A stretch of 64,000 bases of DNA from Aurantiochytrium sp. KH105 (lineage: Eukaryota; Sar; Bigyra; Thraustochytrida; Thraustochytriidae). Positions 49,731 through 59,942 of the stretch are shown here, one piece after another. The first letter of the stretch is position 1. Each line of letters opens with the position of its first letter. The position numbers and the translations under genes are program-made. The notes beneath the pieces were generated by a model that was given only the letters and a program-made list of their open reading frames with translations, made no database searches and was not told the DNA's origin. The stretch is from assembly GCA_003116975.1 (NCBI GenBank), contig BGKB01000054.1, positions 62,001-126,000 of the forward strand. The letters run 5' to 3'.

Positions 49731-50807
49731 TCAGCGGCGAGCCGCCAGGCGCCGAAGCAAGAAGATCAAGACTGCAGCTATTGCAAGTCGACGGAACCAT
49801 GGGCTGTCGCGCCATCCCGTAGTTTGCGGCGGTGATGCCGTTGAAAGCTCTTGTCGGGCAGTGACTGGCCGTGAAGATCCAGAAGCTCCTTGCGCTTCCT
49901 TCTCCGTCGGCGCTACCTCTTTTGCGTCATCGTCCGATGAAGGATTCAAGCTGAGGTACGGAGGATCGTCAACAGCAGGAACTTGTGTTTGCTGACGAGC
50001 AACCGGGGATCCAAGACGTCGATGATCAACGAGCGTGGTATCGTCAGTGACCTCTGTAAAGGAAAGCCGCGGAGACGTCTGAGATGAGGATGTCATTGAC
50101 TGCGAAGACTGCGCTGACGACGACGATATCCACAGACTTGCAAGCGTGGAACCTAGATGCGGGTTCTTGATAAAGGCACGGCCAGCACTCGCATCCAAAG
50201 CCCCCCTCTTTGCTTTGGCTCGCAGAGTACGACCGAGCTCGTGAAGACCTGATGAGGCAGATGCCGACCTAGCGCTCGAGCGGGATACTTTCAACTGGCT
50301 CTGGGACGATGAAGACGGAACGTTTGTCCAGCCTCGAGTCTGCCGCACAGCGCCCTCGTCGCCCGCGTCGGCAAGTGCTTTCATACACGAAATACATACT
50401 CGAACCGTTTCGTTGGGAAATGCTGCAAGATGGGCGCGGAATGGCGAGCAGGTGGCGCAAAAGATGCGCAGACACCTCCTGCAATGATGCCTTCTCTTGA
50501 ATACAGAAAAGGGCGCCTTACAGGCCAGACACACCTCGGTGGCATCGTCGGGCATCCATCGAGATAAACCTGGGGGGTCTGCTTTCTTTGACGGCAGCTT
50601 TCCTGACGAGGACCTGCTCCTTGCACGTCTCTCATCGGGAGCTTGCTGAGCTCCTCTTCCTCCTGCTGCTGTTGCTCCGCCTGCTGCTTTAGCTGCTCGC
50701 CCCGCTTGCGAATCTTTTCGCGTGGATGTGGCAGAATCTGCAGACATTTCGTCTCGGTTCGCAGGGTTCCTCTCGCCGCCGCGCGGCGGATCCTTCGCGT
50801 CGTCCAT
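49731..50807 (-). CDS. Tail-anchored FYVE-type zinc finger protein
   Basis: A 358-residue protein starting at the ATG at 50807 (MDDAKDPPRGGERNPANRD); the longer open frame to 51080 is Arg/Pro/Ala-rich. Residues 85-140 form a FYVE finger: RWMPDDATEVCLACKAPFSVF, then RRHHCRRCLRIFCATCS, then VRVCISCMKAL. The WxxD, R+HHCRxC and RVC signatures are present, with eight Cys/His zinc ligands. FYVE domains bind PI3P on endosomes. Flanks are Ser/Thr/Gln-rich and disordered. The last 22 residues are a hydrophobic helix ending in Arg (RRLAIAAVLIFLLRRLAARR), a tail anchor. This combination suggests a protein that sits in a membrane by its C-terminus and can bridge to PI3P membranes. Confidence 0.88.
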   Translation of the reverse strand: MDDAKDPPRGGERNPANRDEMSADSATSTRKDSQAGRAAKAAGGATAAGGRGAQQAPDERRARSRSSSGKLPSKKADPPGLSRWMPDDATEVCLACKAPFSVFKRRHHCRRCLRIFCATCSPFRAHLAAFPNETVRVCISCMKALADAGDEGAVRQTRGWTNVPSSSSQSQLKVSRSSARSASASSGLHELGRTLRAKAKRGALDASAGRAFIKNPHLGSTLASLWISSSSAQSSQSMTSSSQTSPRLSFTEVTDDTTLVDHRRLGSPVARQQTQVPAVDDPPYLSLNPSSDDDAKEVAPTEKEAQGASGSSRPVTARQELSTASPPQTTGWRDSPWFRRLAIAAVLIFLLRRLAARR

Positions 50808-51842
50808 GCCCTCGACGCCGCGGGCCGCGGGCGTGCTCGTCCGCCCGTCCGCCTCGGTCTGCGCGCGGGGCCAGACGTAGCCGCGGCGCGCGAGGCTCGC
50901 GGGCTGCGACGGTCCTACAGGGGCTCGCGCTCCAACCGCCCGAGTTCCGTCGCCCGGATGCCGGGGCCGAGCCCTCTCCCGCTGCGCGGCTCGCCAGGCA
51001 GACGCCGGCGACCGCGAGCGGGCGCGCGGGCGAGCGAGCAGCTCCCTGCGCGGGCCCGGGCCTGCGCGCGAGTCGTGCACAGCGCGCCGGCGGCAGACGA
51101 CGCGGGTTTGGCTTGGCTTTGCCAGCTTGAAGAAACGAGGCCTCGAAGGGACGGACTTTGGGGGGTCCCGGACCTCTTCACGATCCAGAGGACGAGGACG
51201 AAGACGCGCAGGCGTAGAAGCAGAAGAAGATCGCCTTCGTGGTCGGTAGGCTCGGGCTTGGGCTCGGGCTTGAATCTTGATCTTCGTCTGGATGTGGGTT
51301 TGGGTTGCGCCTGGGCTTGTTCATCTTGGGCTTGAGCTTGGAATCGGCGCTTGGCTTCCCTGGACCCATGCGCTGGAGGGAGATCGGTCAGACATGGGGA
51401 GGGAGGGACCAGAGGGAAGAAAGGTGCCAAGACAGCTTTGACGGTGGCCGAAAACACGTAGGGAAGAGAGAGAGGGCAAGGCGGAGAAGAAAAACACGAT
51501 GTGTCCAATGGTCGAAAGCTGTCATTTATTGTAAAGGGGAAATAAGATTCGCTCCAAGGAAGAAAAGAGAAATGAAGACGGTTGCGGCGCGTTGGCTTGT
51601 AAAGTCATTCGTTGCTCATCTTGTGTGTGATAAAGGTCACGCTCTTTATGGGTGCTGGATTCTAATTCGCTAGAGAGGAGGGGGCAAACAAAGCAAAAGA
51701 GCAAACAAACGGGGGCGCTTGGTCGAGATGAGAGAACCACAAGCTAGCTTGTGCTTGTCTGAGGGCAATCCAAGAGCAGTGTTGCGCGCGCATCTATCTT
51801 TGTTTTGTCATGAAAGAAGCGGGAAAAAGATGTCATGATCTT
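50808..51842. other. Spacer, GC-rich near the FYVE gene
   Basis: No gene is recognised. A QAQAQ/KPEPKP-type repeat frame is present on the minus strand near 51240-51350 and looks like low-complexity chance coding. TTTATT at 51525-51530 is a candidate AATAAA polyadenylation signal for the APS kinase gene on the minus strand. Confidence 0.45.
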
Positions 51843-52949
51843 TTACGCCTTGATGATACCCTTCTCCTTGAGGAAGGCAATGGTCTTCTCGCAAGACTCC
51901 TCAACGCTGAGCTGGTGGGTGGGGAGAACGAGCTCCGGGGCGTCGGGGGCCTCGTAGGGATCGTCGATGCCGGTAAAGTTCTTGATCTCACCAGCGCGGG
52001 CCTTCTTGTAGAGACCCTTGGGGTCGCGGGACTCGGCGACCTCGAGGGGGACGTCCGCGAAGACCTCGAAGAAGGGCACCCCCATGCGCTCGTGGATCTC
52101 GCGAGCCTTCTCGCGGCTACGCTTGTAGGGGCTGATGAAGGAGGTGATGGCAATCACGCCACTGTCGGCGAAGAGAGCGGCGACCTCGCCGATGCGGCGG
52201 AGGTTCTCCTCGCGGTCCTCGGCGCTGAAGCCGAGGCCGGCGTTAAGGCCGAAGCGGATGTTGTCCTGCGTAGAGGCGTTGACAAGACGCAAAAGAACGA
52301 AGAGGACCACAGAAGCGAGTCGTCATACCGTCATCGGAAAGAGTTAGTCAGTCAGTCAGTCAGTCAGTCGATCGATCGATTGATTTGTGGAAACAAAAGG
52401 GTCCTTGAACACGCGGGAACGGGACGATGCGGAAAAGACTTACACCGCTGTGAAGAGCCACGCGATTGCACAAACAATGGGATGAAAGGAGTAAAGGAAA
52501 AAGATAGATGCAAGTGCATCGAGGGGACGCAAAGAGGCAAAAGGTCAGCGAACGTGCGGCAAGGAAAAGATGGTGTCGCTCAATTGCAGCGGGAAAAGGG
52601 GGGAAACTTACTCGAGACGGTAGGCCTGGACGCCAGCCTCGAGGAGCTTGTGCTCGAGGGCGGCGCCGACGGTGGACTTGCCACTGCCAGAGAGGCCGGT
52701 GACCCAGAGGGTGGCACCAACGTGCTTGGACTTGAGGTAGTTCTGGCGCTCCTCGCGGGTGAGGAGGGCATCCGACCAGATGACGTTCTCGTTGTGCGAG
52801 GACTTGATGTTGGTGGTCACATCCTTGTGGCCGCTCTGGGTCTCGTCCTTGACGCCAGTGGACATGCTCATGGCGCCAACGCGGCGGCCGAGGATGTTCT
52901 CGGCGCGGGCAGCGACAGAGCCGCTCTTGGTGGCCACGGTCTTGAACAT
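51843..52949 (-). CDS. APS kinase (adenylylsulfate kinase), three exons incl. 4-nt microexon
   Basis: It phosphorylates adenosine 5'-phosphosulfate to PAPS, the sulfate donor for sulfation and reduction. Exon 1 (52612-52949) ends AYRL plus two bases; a 4-nt exon, CGGT, is at 52444-52447; exon 3 (51843-52265) starts GACAACATC. The introns are 164 nt (52448-52611, gtaagt...ttcacag) and 178 nt (52266-52443, gtaagt...ctacgcag). Joined, they read [14 protein letters not shown], which is the family motif exactly. The product is 254 residues. Residues 85-93 are the P-loop [24 protein letters not shown] and [20 protein letters not shown] are also family blocks. The first 30-60 residues look like a transit-type N-terminus ([20 protein letters not shown]), so an organellar form is possible. 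No ATP sulfurylase gene is in the window. Confidence 0.95.
52444..52447 (-). other. 4-nt microexon CGGT of the APS kinase gene
   Basis: On the minus strand the sequence reads cttcacag|CGGT|gtaagt. It supplies the last base of Asp and the Gly codon of the conserved LDGDN motif. It has a pyrimidine-rich acceptor side and a consensus donor. No other GT-AG pairing of the flanking exons gives both the motif and an open frame. Confidence 0.9.
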
Positions 52950-54989
52950 GATCTGTGCTTTCGAAATTCTTTCCTGCGGTTCTGTCCAGCGTCAGCCATT
53001 CGCTCCCTTTCTCCCTCGCGCGGTGCTTTGCTCAACTTCGCGCGCCTCTTCTCGCCGCGTCGCCTCTTCTTCTCGTCGTGTCCAAGACGGCCGGCCGTGC
53101 CTCCTGCGCAGCCGCACGATCGCCCTCCTCCATCCATCTCGGCCTCTTTCTCGCAAGAAGACGCGGCGCTCGCTGCCTCGCAAGGCGAGCTCGCGAGCGC
53201 GCCTCCGGCCTTCTCCCTCCCTCCCTCCCGCGCGTCGCGCGCACGCACGCACCTGTTGTCTGGCTCGGGCTGGCTGGCGTCTCTCGGGTTTGGCCGCCTG
53301 CGCGGCGTCGATCGATCGACCGATCGATCGATTCGATCTCGATCGCCCTCGTCACATTGCCGCTGCCATTGAGAGCATCGTGCTGGCCTGGTAATACCAG
53401 GCTGAAAAAAAGGAGAAGAAAGCATGGCATGCATTCCCGCCGTCTTTCCAGGAAAGAACGCGATGACGATCACACGAGAGCGCATGGTGGAGGAGGAGGA
53501 GGAAGGAAAGCACAACCACGTTTGTCGGTCGTCCTCAGGATGTTTTTTGGAGGAGGAGGAGGAGGAGGAGTATACTTTCTAGACGTGCGACAAGGTCGAT
53601 GTTGAGAGCGAGGCGGAATCGATGATGGGTGGATGCGAAGGCAAGGATTGCTAGGAAAATGGCGAGGCGAGGTCTCGCGGAGCTGTCATGTCGTCGGTGA
53701 TATGGTGCTCGTCGTCTGCGACGGCTGCACCAGCGCGAAGGGGCGCGCATGGGTCGGTCTCAGTCAGCAGCCACAGAAGAAGTAGAAGACTCGGGTGCCC
53801 GCGAGAGAGCAGCTGCAGCAGCAGCTCAAGAAACTCGATCCTCGGCTACGACGCTGTTGATGATCATCATAAATGATCGATGGTCAAGGGAGGGCAGCCA
53901 CTCTATGCCTGCATCAGCATGGCAGCTGCTGCAGCTGCTGCAGCAGCCAACCGAAAGAAGATCGGATCGCGGACGGACACGCAGCTGACTGCAGGCCGAA
54001 TGTAAAGAGCGGCCCCGCCGAGCATCGCTGCCGCCGCAGCCCGGCAGGCGAAACGTCATCGCCGGCTGGAAGATAAGAGAAGAGACCGCCGCGGGGTGGG
54101 GTCGCAGCCTTTTGGCCCTGCGCCCATCTGTTTGGCGGGCCTGCCTGCTCTGCATCCATTCCATTCCACTCCACTCCACTCCAGTCCGAGTCCTGTCCAG
54201 GCATTGTATAGTGCTAGTGGCAGTACTGACTCGGACTCGAACTGTGAGATACTACAGCTGCAGGTTGTTCTTGAGAGCGTAGCGAGTGATGGAACGCAGC
54301 AACCAAGAACTCAGGCTGTCAGCCAGAGCGCTAGCTAGGAAAGAAACTCCAAGACCTTCGCGACCGCGGCGTCGAATCCTTCGCGTGCCACCAGACCCGA
54401 CAACATCACAATTCTCTACACAGTATAATGTCTCCTGGTCGCACGGAACTTCCGCGAACTCTCGCGTGGTCACGCAGTTCTTACAAGACTTTAAAAACTA
54501 AGCATACTGTATATTTATTTGTAAACCTAGTCCGATGAGCTAGAATGACCGCCACAAGACACAGATTACGATAATTGCGATATTAGTGTAGAATGCTACG
54601 GGGTCCGGTGCGCGGGTCTTCAGAGGCCGGGGTTGGTGGCCTGGGATAAAGGGAGAGAGAGGAGGAAAGGAGGAGCGGGCAGACGCGCATCCAACCACAC
54701 GATCGATTGATTGATTCTCAGTCGCCGCCGCCACCGCGTCGCCAGCCGCCGATCGCCGCCGCGAGGCCGTAACTCGGCAACCCCGTCCGCGCCGCGCCGC
54801 TCCGTGTCCGCGGGCTCGTCCGCCCGCCCGCCCGCGTCGCTTTCCGGGCAAGGCGTCGCGAGAGAGCGACCGACCTTGCGAAGCACAAGGCGCTCGTGCA
54901 GCAGCACCAGCACCAGCACCAGCACCAACCTCAGCAAGCAGAGAGAGCGCTCGCCGCAGCAGCAGCACCAGCAAAGGAAGAAGAAGATA
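52950..54989. other. Divergent intergenic region
   Basis: It separates the APS kinase gene (-) and the membrane-protein gene (+). It holds pyrimidine-rich promoter-type sequence next to 52950, a GATC-type patch (53310-53345), a (GGA)n tract (53555-53575), CAGCTG repeats (53920-53950) and 'cactc' repeats (54160-54185). No gene is recognised. Confidence 0.5.
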
Positions 54990-56552
54990 ATGTCGTCGTC
55001 CAGCAAGGCCGTGGCCGTGGGCATGGCGGCCGGCGTGGCCGTCCTGACCGCCGGACTCCTGTATCTTTTGACGCGCCCCGTGGGCAGCAAGAAGGCCGCC
55101 GCAAGCGAGGGCGCCGCCGGCGCCGAGGGTGAAGGCGCTGGCAACAAGCCCAAGCTGGGCAAGGAGGTCATGATCCGCATCTTTGAGCGCATCACCGGCA
55201 TGATGCAAATGGTTGTCATGAACCTGGCAGAGCACGAGCAAAAGGTGCGCATGTCCGTGGAGAGCCGCGGCAAGCAGATCTCGCACGAGGAGATGGAGCA
55301 GTACCTGATGACCCAGTTCCGTCAGGCCATGGCCGAGGTCGAGCAGACCGTGTACAAGGAAAACAACACCACCGAGGAAGAGGTTCGCCTGGCGACCAAG
55401 TACTACGAGGACGACGAGGACTTCAACAAGACGCTCCTCAAGCTCAAGCGCCTGTTTAAGGCCGTCACCGGCCAGCAGCAAACCCAGCTCCCCGAGGTCC
55501 CAAAAGAGGTCACCATGGAAAAGGTCCTCCAGATCATGTCCGAGACCATGGATGGCGTCAACATTGTCCTCGAAAGCATCCACAAGGAGCTCGCCGACTC
55601 GGGCCTGTCCCCGGAGTCGACCGAGTTCAAGGCTGAGCTCCAGCAGCGCTACCTCGATCGCGTCGGACGCGTGCGCGCCGAGGTTCACAGCAAGCACAAC
55701 ATTAGCGAGGTACGTGAGAGTTTCAGAGACAAGAGAGAGAGAGAGAGGCGTGGAAAGAGGCTTTTCTTTGTCATGTCGGGGCGGGACTGTACATCCCAAC
55801 ACCCCTCAAGCAAGGAGTGAGATGATGATGGGGATGAAGAGAACACAATCACACACGTTACATCCCGACGCCAGGCCCATCAGCCTGGCAACGATGACGA
55901 CTTGATTAATTCTGCAATCCGGACCCTGGTATCTTCTTCTGTTGTAAAGACCGTGACGAGATGAGAGAGAAAGAGTGAAAGAGAGAGGGGAAGAGCATTT
56001 GTGGAGTTAGGCATCGCTTCGTCGGATCGGAAAGGTATCCATTCCGTCACGTCACGCAACACCACGCCTCGCCACGAATGAATACAATGTAACGCAAATA
56101 CAACTACGCCAGTTTGAGTATGGTCGACGCGCTTCTCACGTGTTGTCCATAATTACTGAGCGTTAGATTGAAGGTCCTATTAGTGAACCTGCGCAGTGAC
56201 TCCTCCACTGTTTGGGTATGATCACGGGTCCACAATCAGTCGGTCGCTTCTCATAGACAAGACTCTACAGACTGGATGAGCTCAAGACGAGGAGAGGGCG
56301 GGGTTGGAGAAGAAAGAGTAGAGCGCAGTGGACAAGAGGGGGTCTCGGCAACTGCATTCACGCATGTGAGCAGGAAGAGAATGGAGGAAAACTGACTTTT
56401 TCGATCTTGTTTATTCTTTACAACGCACACAGGAGTTGTTACACGCGGCCGTGATCAAGTACCAGCAGGTGCCTTCGTTCCAGCAAGAGCTCATGAAGAT
56501 CTCCAACACGCACCGCGCGCGCCTGGAGAAACTTGGCTTCCAGGATAGCTAA
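54990..56552 (+). CDS. Membrane-anchored hypothetical protein, two exons
   Basis: Exon 1 (54990-55709) ends KHNISE before a gtacgt donor. Exon 2 (56433-56552) follows a cacacag acceptor and adds ELLHAAVIKYQQVPSFQQEL to the stop. The intron is 723 nt (55710-56432). The product is 279 residues. Residues 7-27 are a hydrophobic helix (AVAVGMAAGVAVLTAGLLYL) at the extreme N-terminus, probably a signal anchor; then a Lys/Ala/Glu-rich linker and a long helical region with conserved-looking Met/Lys/Glu texture (VMIRIFERITGMMQMVVMNL, EEMEQYLMTQFRQAMAEVEQ). No family is recognised. Exon 2 keeps frame and texture, which supports the splicing. Confidence 0.8.
55710..56432 (+). other. 723-nt intron
   Basis: Much longer than the other introns here (85-230 nt). 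It contains (GA)n and stops in all frames. No RNA gene or element was identified inside. Confidence 0.7.
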
Positions 56553-56807
56553 ATTCGTTACAACAATGACCGTGCCCCTCCCCCCATCCTTCCTTCTTTC
56601 CTTCAAGTCCTTCGTTTACCTATTCTTTTTCTTTCGTGCTGCCCAACGTTGATTTGACTCGTCACCTCCGGATGCTGACTCTCGGACCGGTCTGCCCACG
56701 CGTCCGCCAATCCCTTAATAGAGCCGAGCTGAGCTGAGCCGCGGCGCGCAGTGCTGTCCCATCAAACAATGGGCAGTCACTTGCTCGCTCACTCGGTGGA
56801 TGGGTGT

Positions 56808-57584
56808 TCACGGAATGTATTTCTTCAAGAAGGCCCTATGAAAGTCGTTGCGTAGCGTATCGTTGATAAATCTCTTCTTGGGCGCTTGCTCCCCGCGGGC
56901 CTGGTTTTGAAACACCACGTCGGCGTCCCATCGTCGCTTGAGGGTCGTTGAAGCAGTTGCACCCGAAGCGATAGATGCTGAGTCTGAAAGCATGGCCTCT
57001 TGTTTTCGTGCTTTTGCCGAGATTTCCTCCTCTTCGGCCTGCTTGCGCGCGGCCTCCTCTTGTCGTTCTTTCTTGATGCGCTCCAGCTCCCGAGCGAGCT
57101 CTTCTTCGTCGTCCGAGTCTGAGTCCGAGTCATCATCATCATCGTCGTTTTCGTCCGCGCCGTTCTCGTCTTCGGAGGCGCTCGAAACCTCGTCGTCCTT
57201 GTCGTCGAATTGTGCGAGATCATCATCCTCATCTCCTCCTTCTTCCTCTTCTTTGCGTTTTTCTTTGGCGCCTCCACCGCCATCCTTGCCCTCACTTATT
57301 ATCCTTTTCTCCCTCACGCCCGCGCCCGTGTCATTGTCCTTTTCGGCATCGGCAACGCGAAGGACGTCAGATTTGACGGCAGCAAGCTCTCGTCGCTCGA
57401 GGTCCTCGAGCGAAGCGTCCGTCTCGAGCTGTTCTGCCTGGCGCAGCTTGAGCTTGGTGTACCCAGTCGCGTCCTTGCGGCTGCGCTGCGCGCTGCCGAC
57501 GCCTCCCGTGCGGAAGTTGCCCTTGTCGAAGGTGTCGCCCGTCGCCTGCGCCGCTTTCCACGTCGGCAAGTGCGAGTGCGCCAT
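56808..57584 (-). CDS. CWC15: CWC15 spliceosome-associated protein
   Basis: A 258-residue protein of the Cwf15/Cwc15 family, part of the Prp19/NTC-related core that joins the activated spliceosome. The N-terminus ([17 protein letters not shown]) and the C-terminus ([37 protein letters not shown]) match the two conserved ends. The middle is acidic and Lys-rich ([20 protein letters not shown]) and a coiled coil, as in other members. The length is normal. The gene is transcribed away from SF1, with only 519 bp between the two start codons. Confidence 0.95.
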   Translation of the reverse strand: MAHSHLPTWKAAQATGDTFDKGNFRTGGVGSAQRSRKDATGYTKLKLRQAEQLETDASLEDLERRELAAVKSDVLRVADAEKDNDTGAGVREKRIISEGKDGGGGAKEKRKEEEEGGDEDDDLAQFDDKDDEVSSASEDENGADENDDDDDDSDSDSDDEEELARELERIKKERQEEAARKQAEEEEISAKARKQEAMLSDSASIASGATASTTLKRRWDADVVFQNQARGEQAPKKRFINDTLRNDFHRAFLKKYIP

Positions 57585-58103
57585 CCTCCCGAGCGCGGGT
57601 CCGCCTGCCCAGACGGAGTTCGCGCTGGCTGCCTAGCTGCCTGCGCCTCGCGCACGAGCGCCGCCAGCGAGGCGTCGGAGTTGGGCTGCCTGGCAGCCTT
57701 GCGCTCTCTTGGTTTTGGTGTTGGCTTTGGCTTTGGTTTTGGTTTTGAATTTGGATTTGCCTTTCGCTACGACCTCGCCTGCCACGAGTCGTTCGCCGGC
57801 GCCGGCAGACCGCTTTCGGGCGCGCGCGAAACCTCGGTGCGCGGCGGCCCCGCGCGAGTCCGGCGCACCCGACGTGTCGCGGCGCGCGTCCGCTGCGCGG
57901 CGTCGCGCTCGCGCCTCGAGGAAGGAGAGCTCCGCGCCCGCGAGAACGAGTGGCGCGGCGCGGCGCCGCAGCAGCTCGCGCTCGTGCTGGCGCTCGCGCT
58001 CGTGCTCGTGCTCGTGGGGCTGCTGCAGCTGCTGCTCTAAGTAGCAAGAGGATCTGCTGAATCGTACGGGGGCGCGCACGCCTTTCGAGCTGGCTGTGCA
58101 AGG
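57585..58103. promoter_or_regulatory. Shared divergent promoter of CWC15 and SF1
   Basis: 519 bp between the ATG of CWC15 (minus) and the ATG of SF1 (plus). GC-rich; both strands have open frames without domains. A bidirectional promoter is inferred from the layout only; no motif was identified. Confidence 0.45.
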
Positions 58104-59942
58104 ATGGACGAGCAAAGCAAACGCGAAGAGGCTGCCGAGCGCGAGGCGTTGGCAAAGCAGATCTTCGTGCCGCTCAAGACGTGGTACAATGGCCTCGCCG
58201 AGGACGATTTGGATGGCCTGCGTCGCGAGTGCCAGGATTTTCCCATCATATCCAGAGAACTCGCGTCCTGGCCGCACTTTGACAAAGTTCGCAAGGCGTA
58301 CCAGCGCTCGGAGAACCGCCATGCGACGGAGATCGGCCAGCCGCAAGACGCCGAGCCTCGCAAGCGGCCTCGCTGGGGCTCCGAAGACGATGCCGATGAT
58401 CAGGCCCAAAACACCAACGCCGCAGATTCCACCGGCGATGGAACGACGCGTAGACGCCGAACGCGCTGGGGCCCACCCAAAGAGACCTCAAAGGATGTTC
58501 TTCGGGAAGAGAACCTCATGATTCTCAAATTGCGGATAGCGTCAGTTGATCGCAAAATCCGCAACGTGCGCGACGACGCAAGGCGCGAAGAGTCGAACCC
58601 AAACCGCAGTCCGTCTCCCGAGCCGCAATATGATCGCAACGGAAAGCGCACCAACACCCGAGAGGTGAGAATGCGTGCTCGCCTAGAGGGAGAGCGCGCC
58701 AAGCTTCAGGGGGAGCTCATCGCGCTAAACCCTTCGTCTGCACGGTTTTCCGGTGGCCGCGGGCAGATGATCAAACGCAAAGTCTACGTTCCCGTCAAGG
58801 ACTTTCCAAATTACAACTTTATCGGTCTCATTCTTGGCCCCCGTGGAAACACACAAAAGCGTCTCGAGGCCGAGTCCGGGGCCAAGGTCGCCATCCGTGG
58901 TAGGGGCAGTGTCAAGGAGGGCCGCGGGCGTCGCGACCGTCGCGACCAGGATGACCTTGACGACGATCTTCATGTTCTCATACAAAGCTTTGATCCCGCC
59001 AAGGTGGAAAAGGCCGTCGAGATGGTCGAGGAGCTTTTGCGTCCGCTCGATGACAGTATTAACAAACACAAACAAGACCAACTGCGTGAGCTTGCCATGA
59101 TCAACGGCACTCTTCGCGAGTCGCATCACTGCAGCAACTGTGGCATGCCGGGTCATCGTCACTGGGAGTGTCCCAAGGCGGAGGCGGACCGCAACTTTCA
59201 ACGATCCAATGTACGCTGTGCCATTTGTGGTGACGGTTCTCATCCTACGAGTGATTGTCCTCGTCGCAACATGCGCGGCGACAATGCTCCTGGTGGTGCA
59301 GGAGGTGAGGATGGTCACGACAAGGATCGCGAGCAGGCGCGTCTTGATGAAGGATTCTCCGAATTCATGGAGGATCTTGGCGTAAAAGTCGACAAGCCGC
59401 GGGGGGGCGCGGCGCCCTCCCCGTCGCGGCCTCAGCCTCCAGTGGCCCCAACTCCCGCGACTGCGCAGACCGATGCTGCGGCCTCTGGAGGGCCGCCATC
59501 GAATGGGCACACGAATACGCAGTCGCACTCGCAGTCGCAGCAGCCGCCAGCACCAATTGCATCCTTACCTGCTGGGCCGGCCCGGCCATCCACGCAGGCT
59601 CCGAACATGCCTGCGGGCATGCCTCCGCCCATGGGCATGCCTCCGCCCATGGGCATGCCTCCCCCAATGGGCTTGCCTCCACAGCAGCAGCAGCAGCAGC
59701 AGCAGCAACATCAGCAACAACATCAGCAGCATCCGCATCAGATGCAACATCAGCATCAACCGTATCCGGGCATGATGATGCAGCCCGGCATGATGATGCA
59801 GCCTGGCATGCACATGGGCCAGGCATGGCAGCAAGGCGGGCCAAGTGCTCCTTTCAGACCGCCAATGCCCCCAAGCGCGCCGCCTCCGCCTCCGCCGCGG
59901 CCGCCTCCGCCGCCGCCGCCGCCCAAGCGCAAGACCAAATAG
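58104..59942 (+). CDS. SF1: Splicing factor 1 / branchpoint-binding protein
   Basis: A 612-residue SF1/BBP, which binds the intron branchpoint in the earliest spliceosome complex. Residues 115-195 are the helix-hairpin region (RRTRWGPPKETSKDVLREEN, RTNTREVRMRARLEGER). Residues 226-322 are the KH-QUA2 domain (KVYVPVKDFPNYNFIGLILG, GPRGNTQKRLEAESGAKVAI). Two zinc knuckles follow: CSNCGMPGHRHWEC (343-356) and CAICGDGSHPTSDC (372-385). The C-terminus is rich in Pro, Met, Gln and Gly, with repeated PPPMGM units, a polyQ tract and a terminal polyPro run, as in other SF1 proteins. The start ATG at 58104 gives a normal N-terminus. It lies head to head with CWC15. Confidence 0.95.
   Translation: MDEQSKREEAAEREALAKQIFVPLKTWYNGLAEDDLDGLRRECQDFPIISRELASWPHFDKVRKAYQRSENRHATEIGQPQDAEPRKRPRWGSEDDADDQAQNTNAADSTGDGTTRRRRTRWGPPKETSKDVLREENLMILKLRIASVDRKIRNVRDDARREESNPNRSPSPEPQYDRNGKRTNTREVRMRARLEGERAKLQGELIALNPSSARFSGGRGQMIKRKVYVPVKDFPNYNFIGLILGPRGNTQKRLEAESGAKVAIRGRGSVKEGRGRRDRRDQDDLDDDLHVLIQSFDPAKVEKAVEMVEELLRPLDDSINKHKQDQLRELAMINGTLRESHHCSNCGMPGHRHWECPKAEADRNFQRSNVRCAICGDGSHPTSDCPRRNMRGDNAPGGAGGEDGHDKDREQARLDEGFSEFMEDLGVKVDKPRGGAAPSPSRPQPPVAPTPATAQTDAAASGGPPSNGHTNTQSHSQSQQPPAPIASLPAGPARPSTQAPNMPAGMPPPMGMPPPMGMPPPMGLPPQQQQQQQQQHQQQHQQHPHQMQHQHQPYPGMMMQPGMMMQPGMHMGQAWQQGGPSAPFRPPMPPSAPPPPPPRPPPPPPPPKRKTK

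Noticed and set aside
56183..56193. Match gtgaacctgcg to the 3' end of 18S rRNA inside an intron
   Set aside because: Only 11 nt; flanks do not continue the match. Taken as chance.
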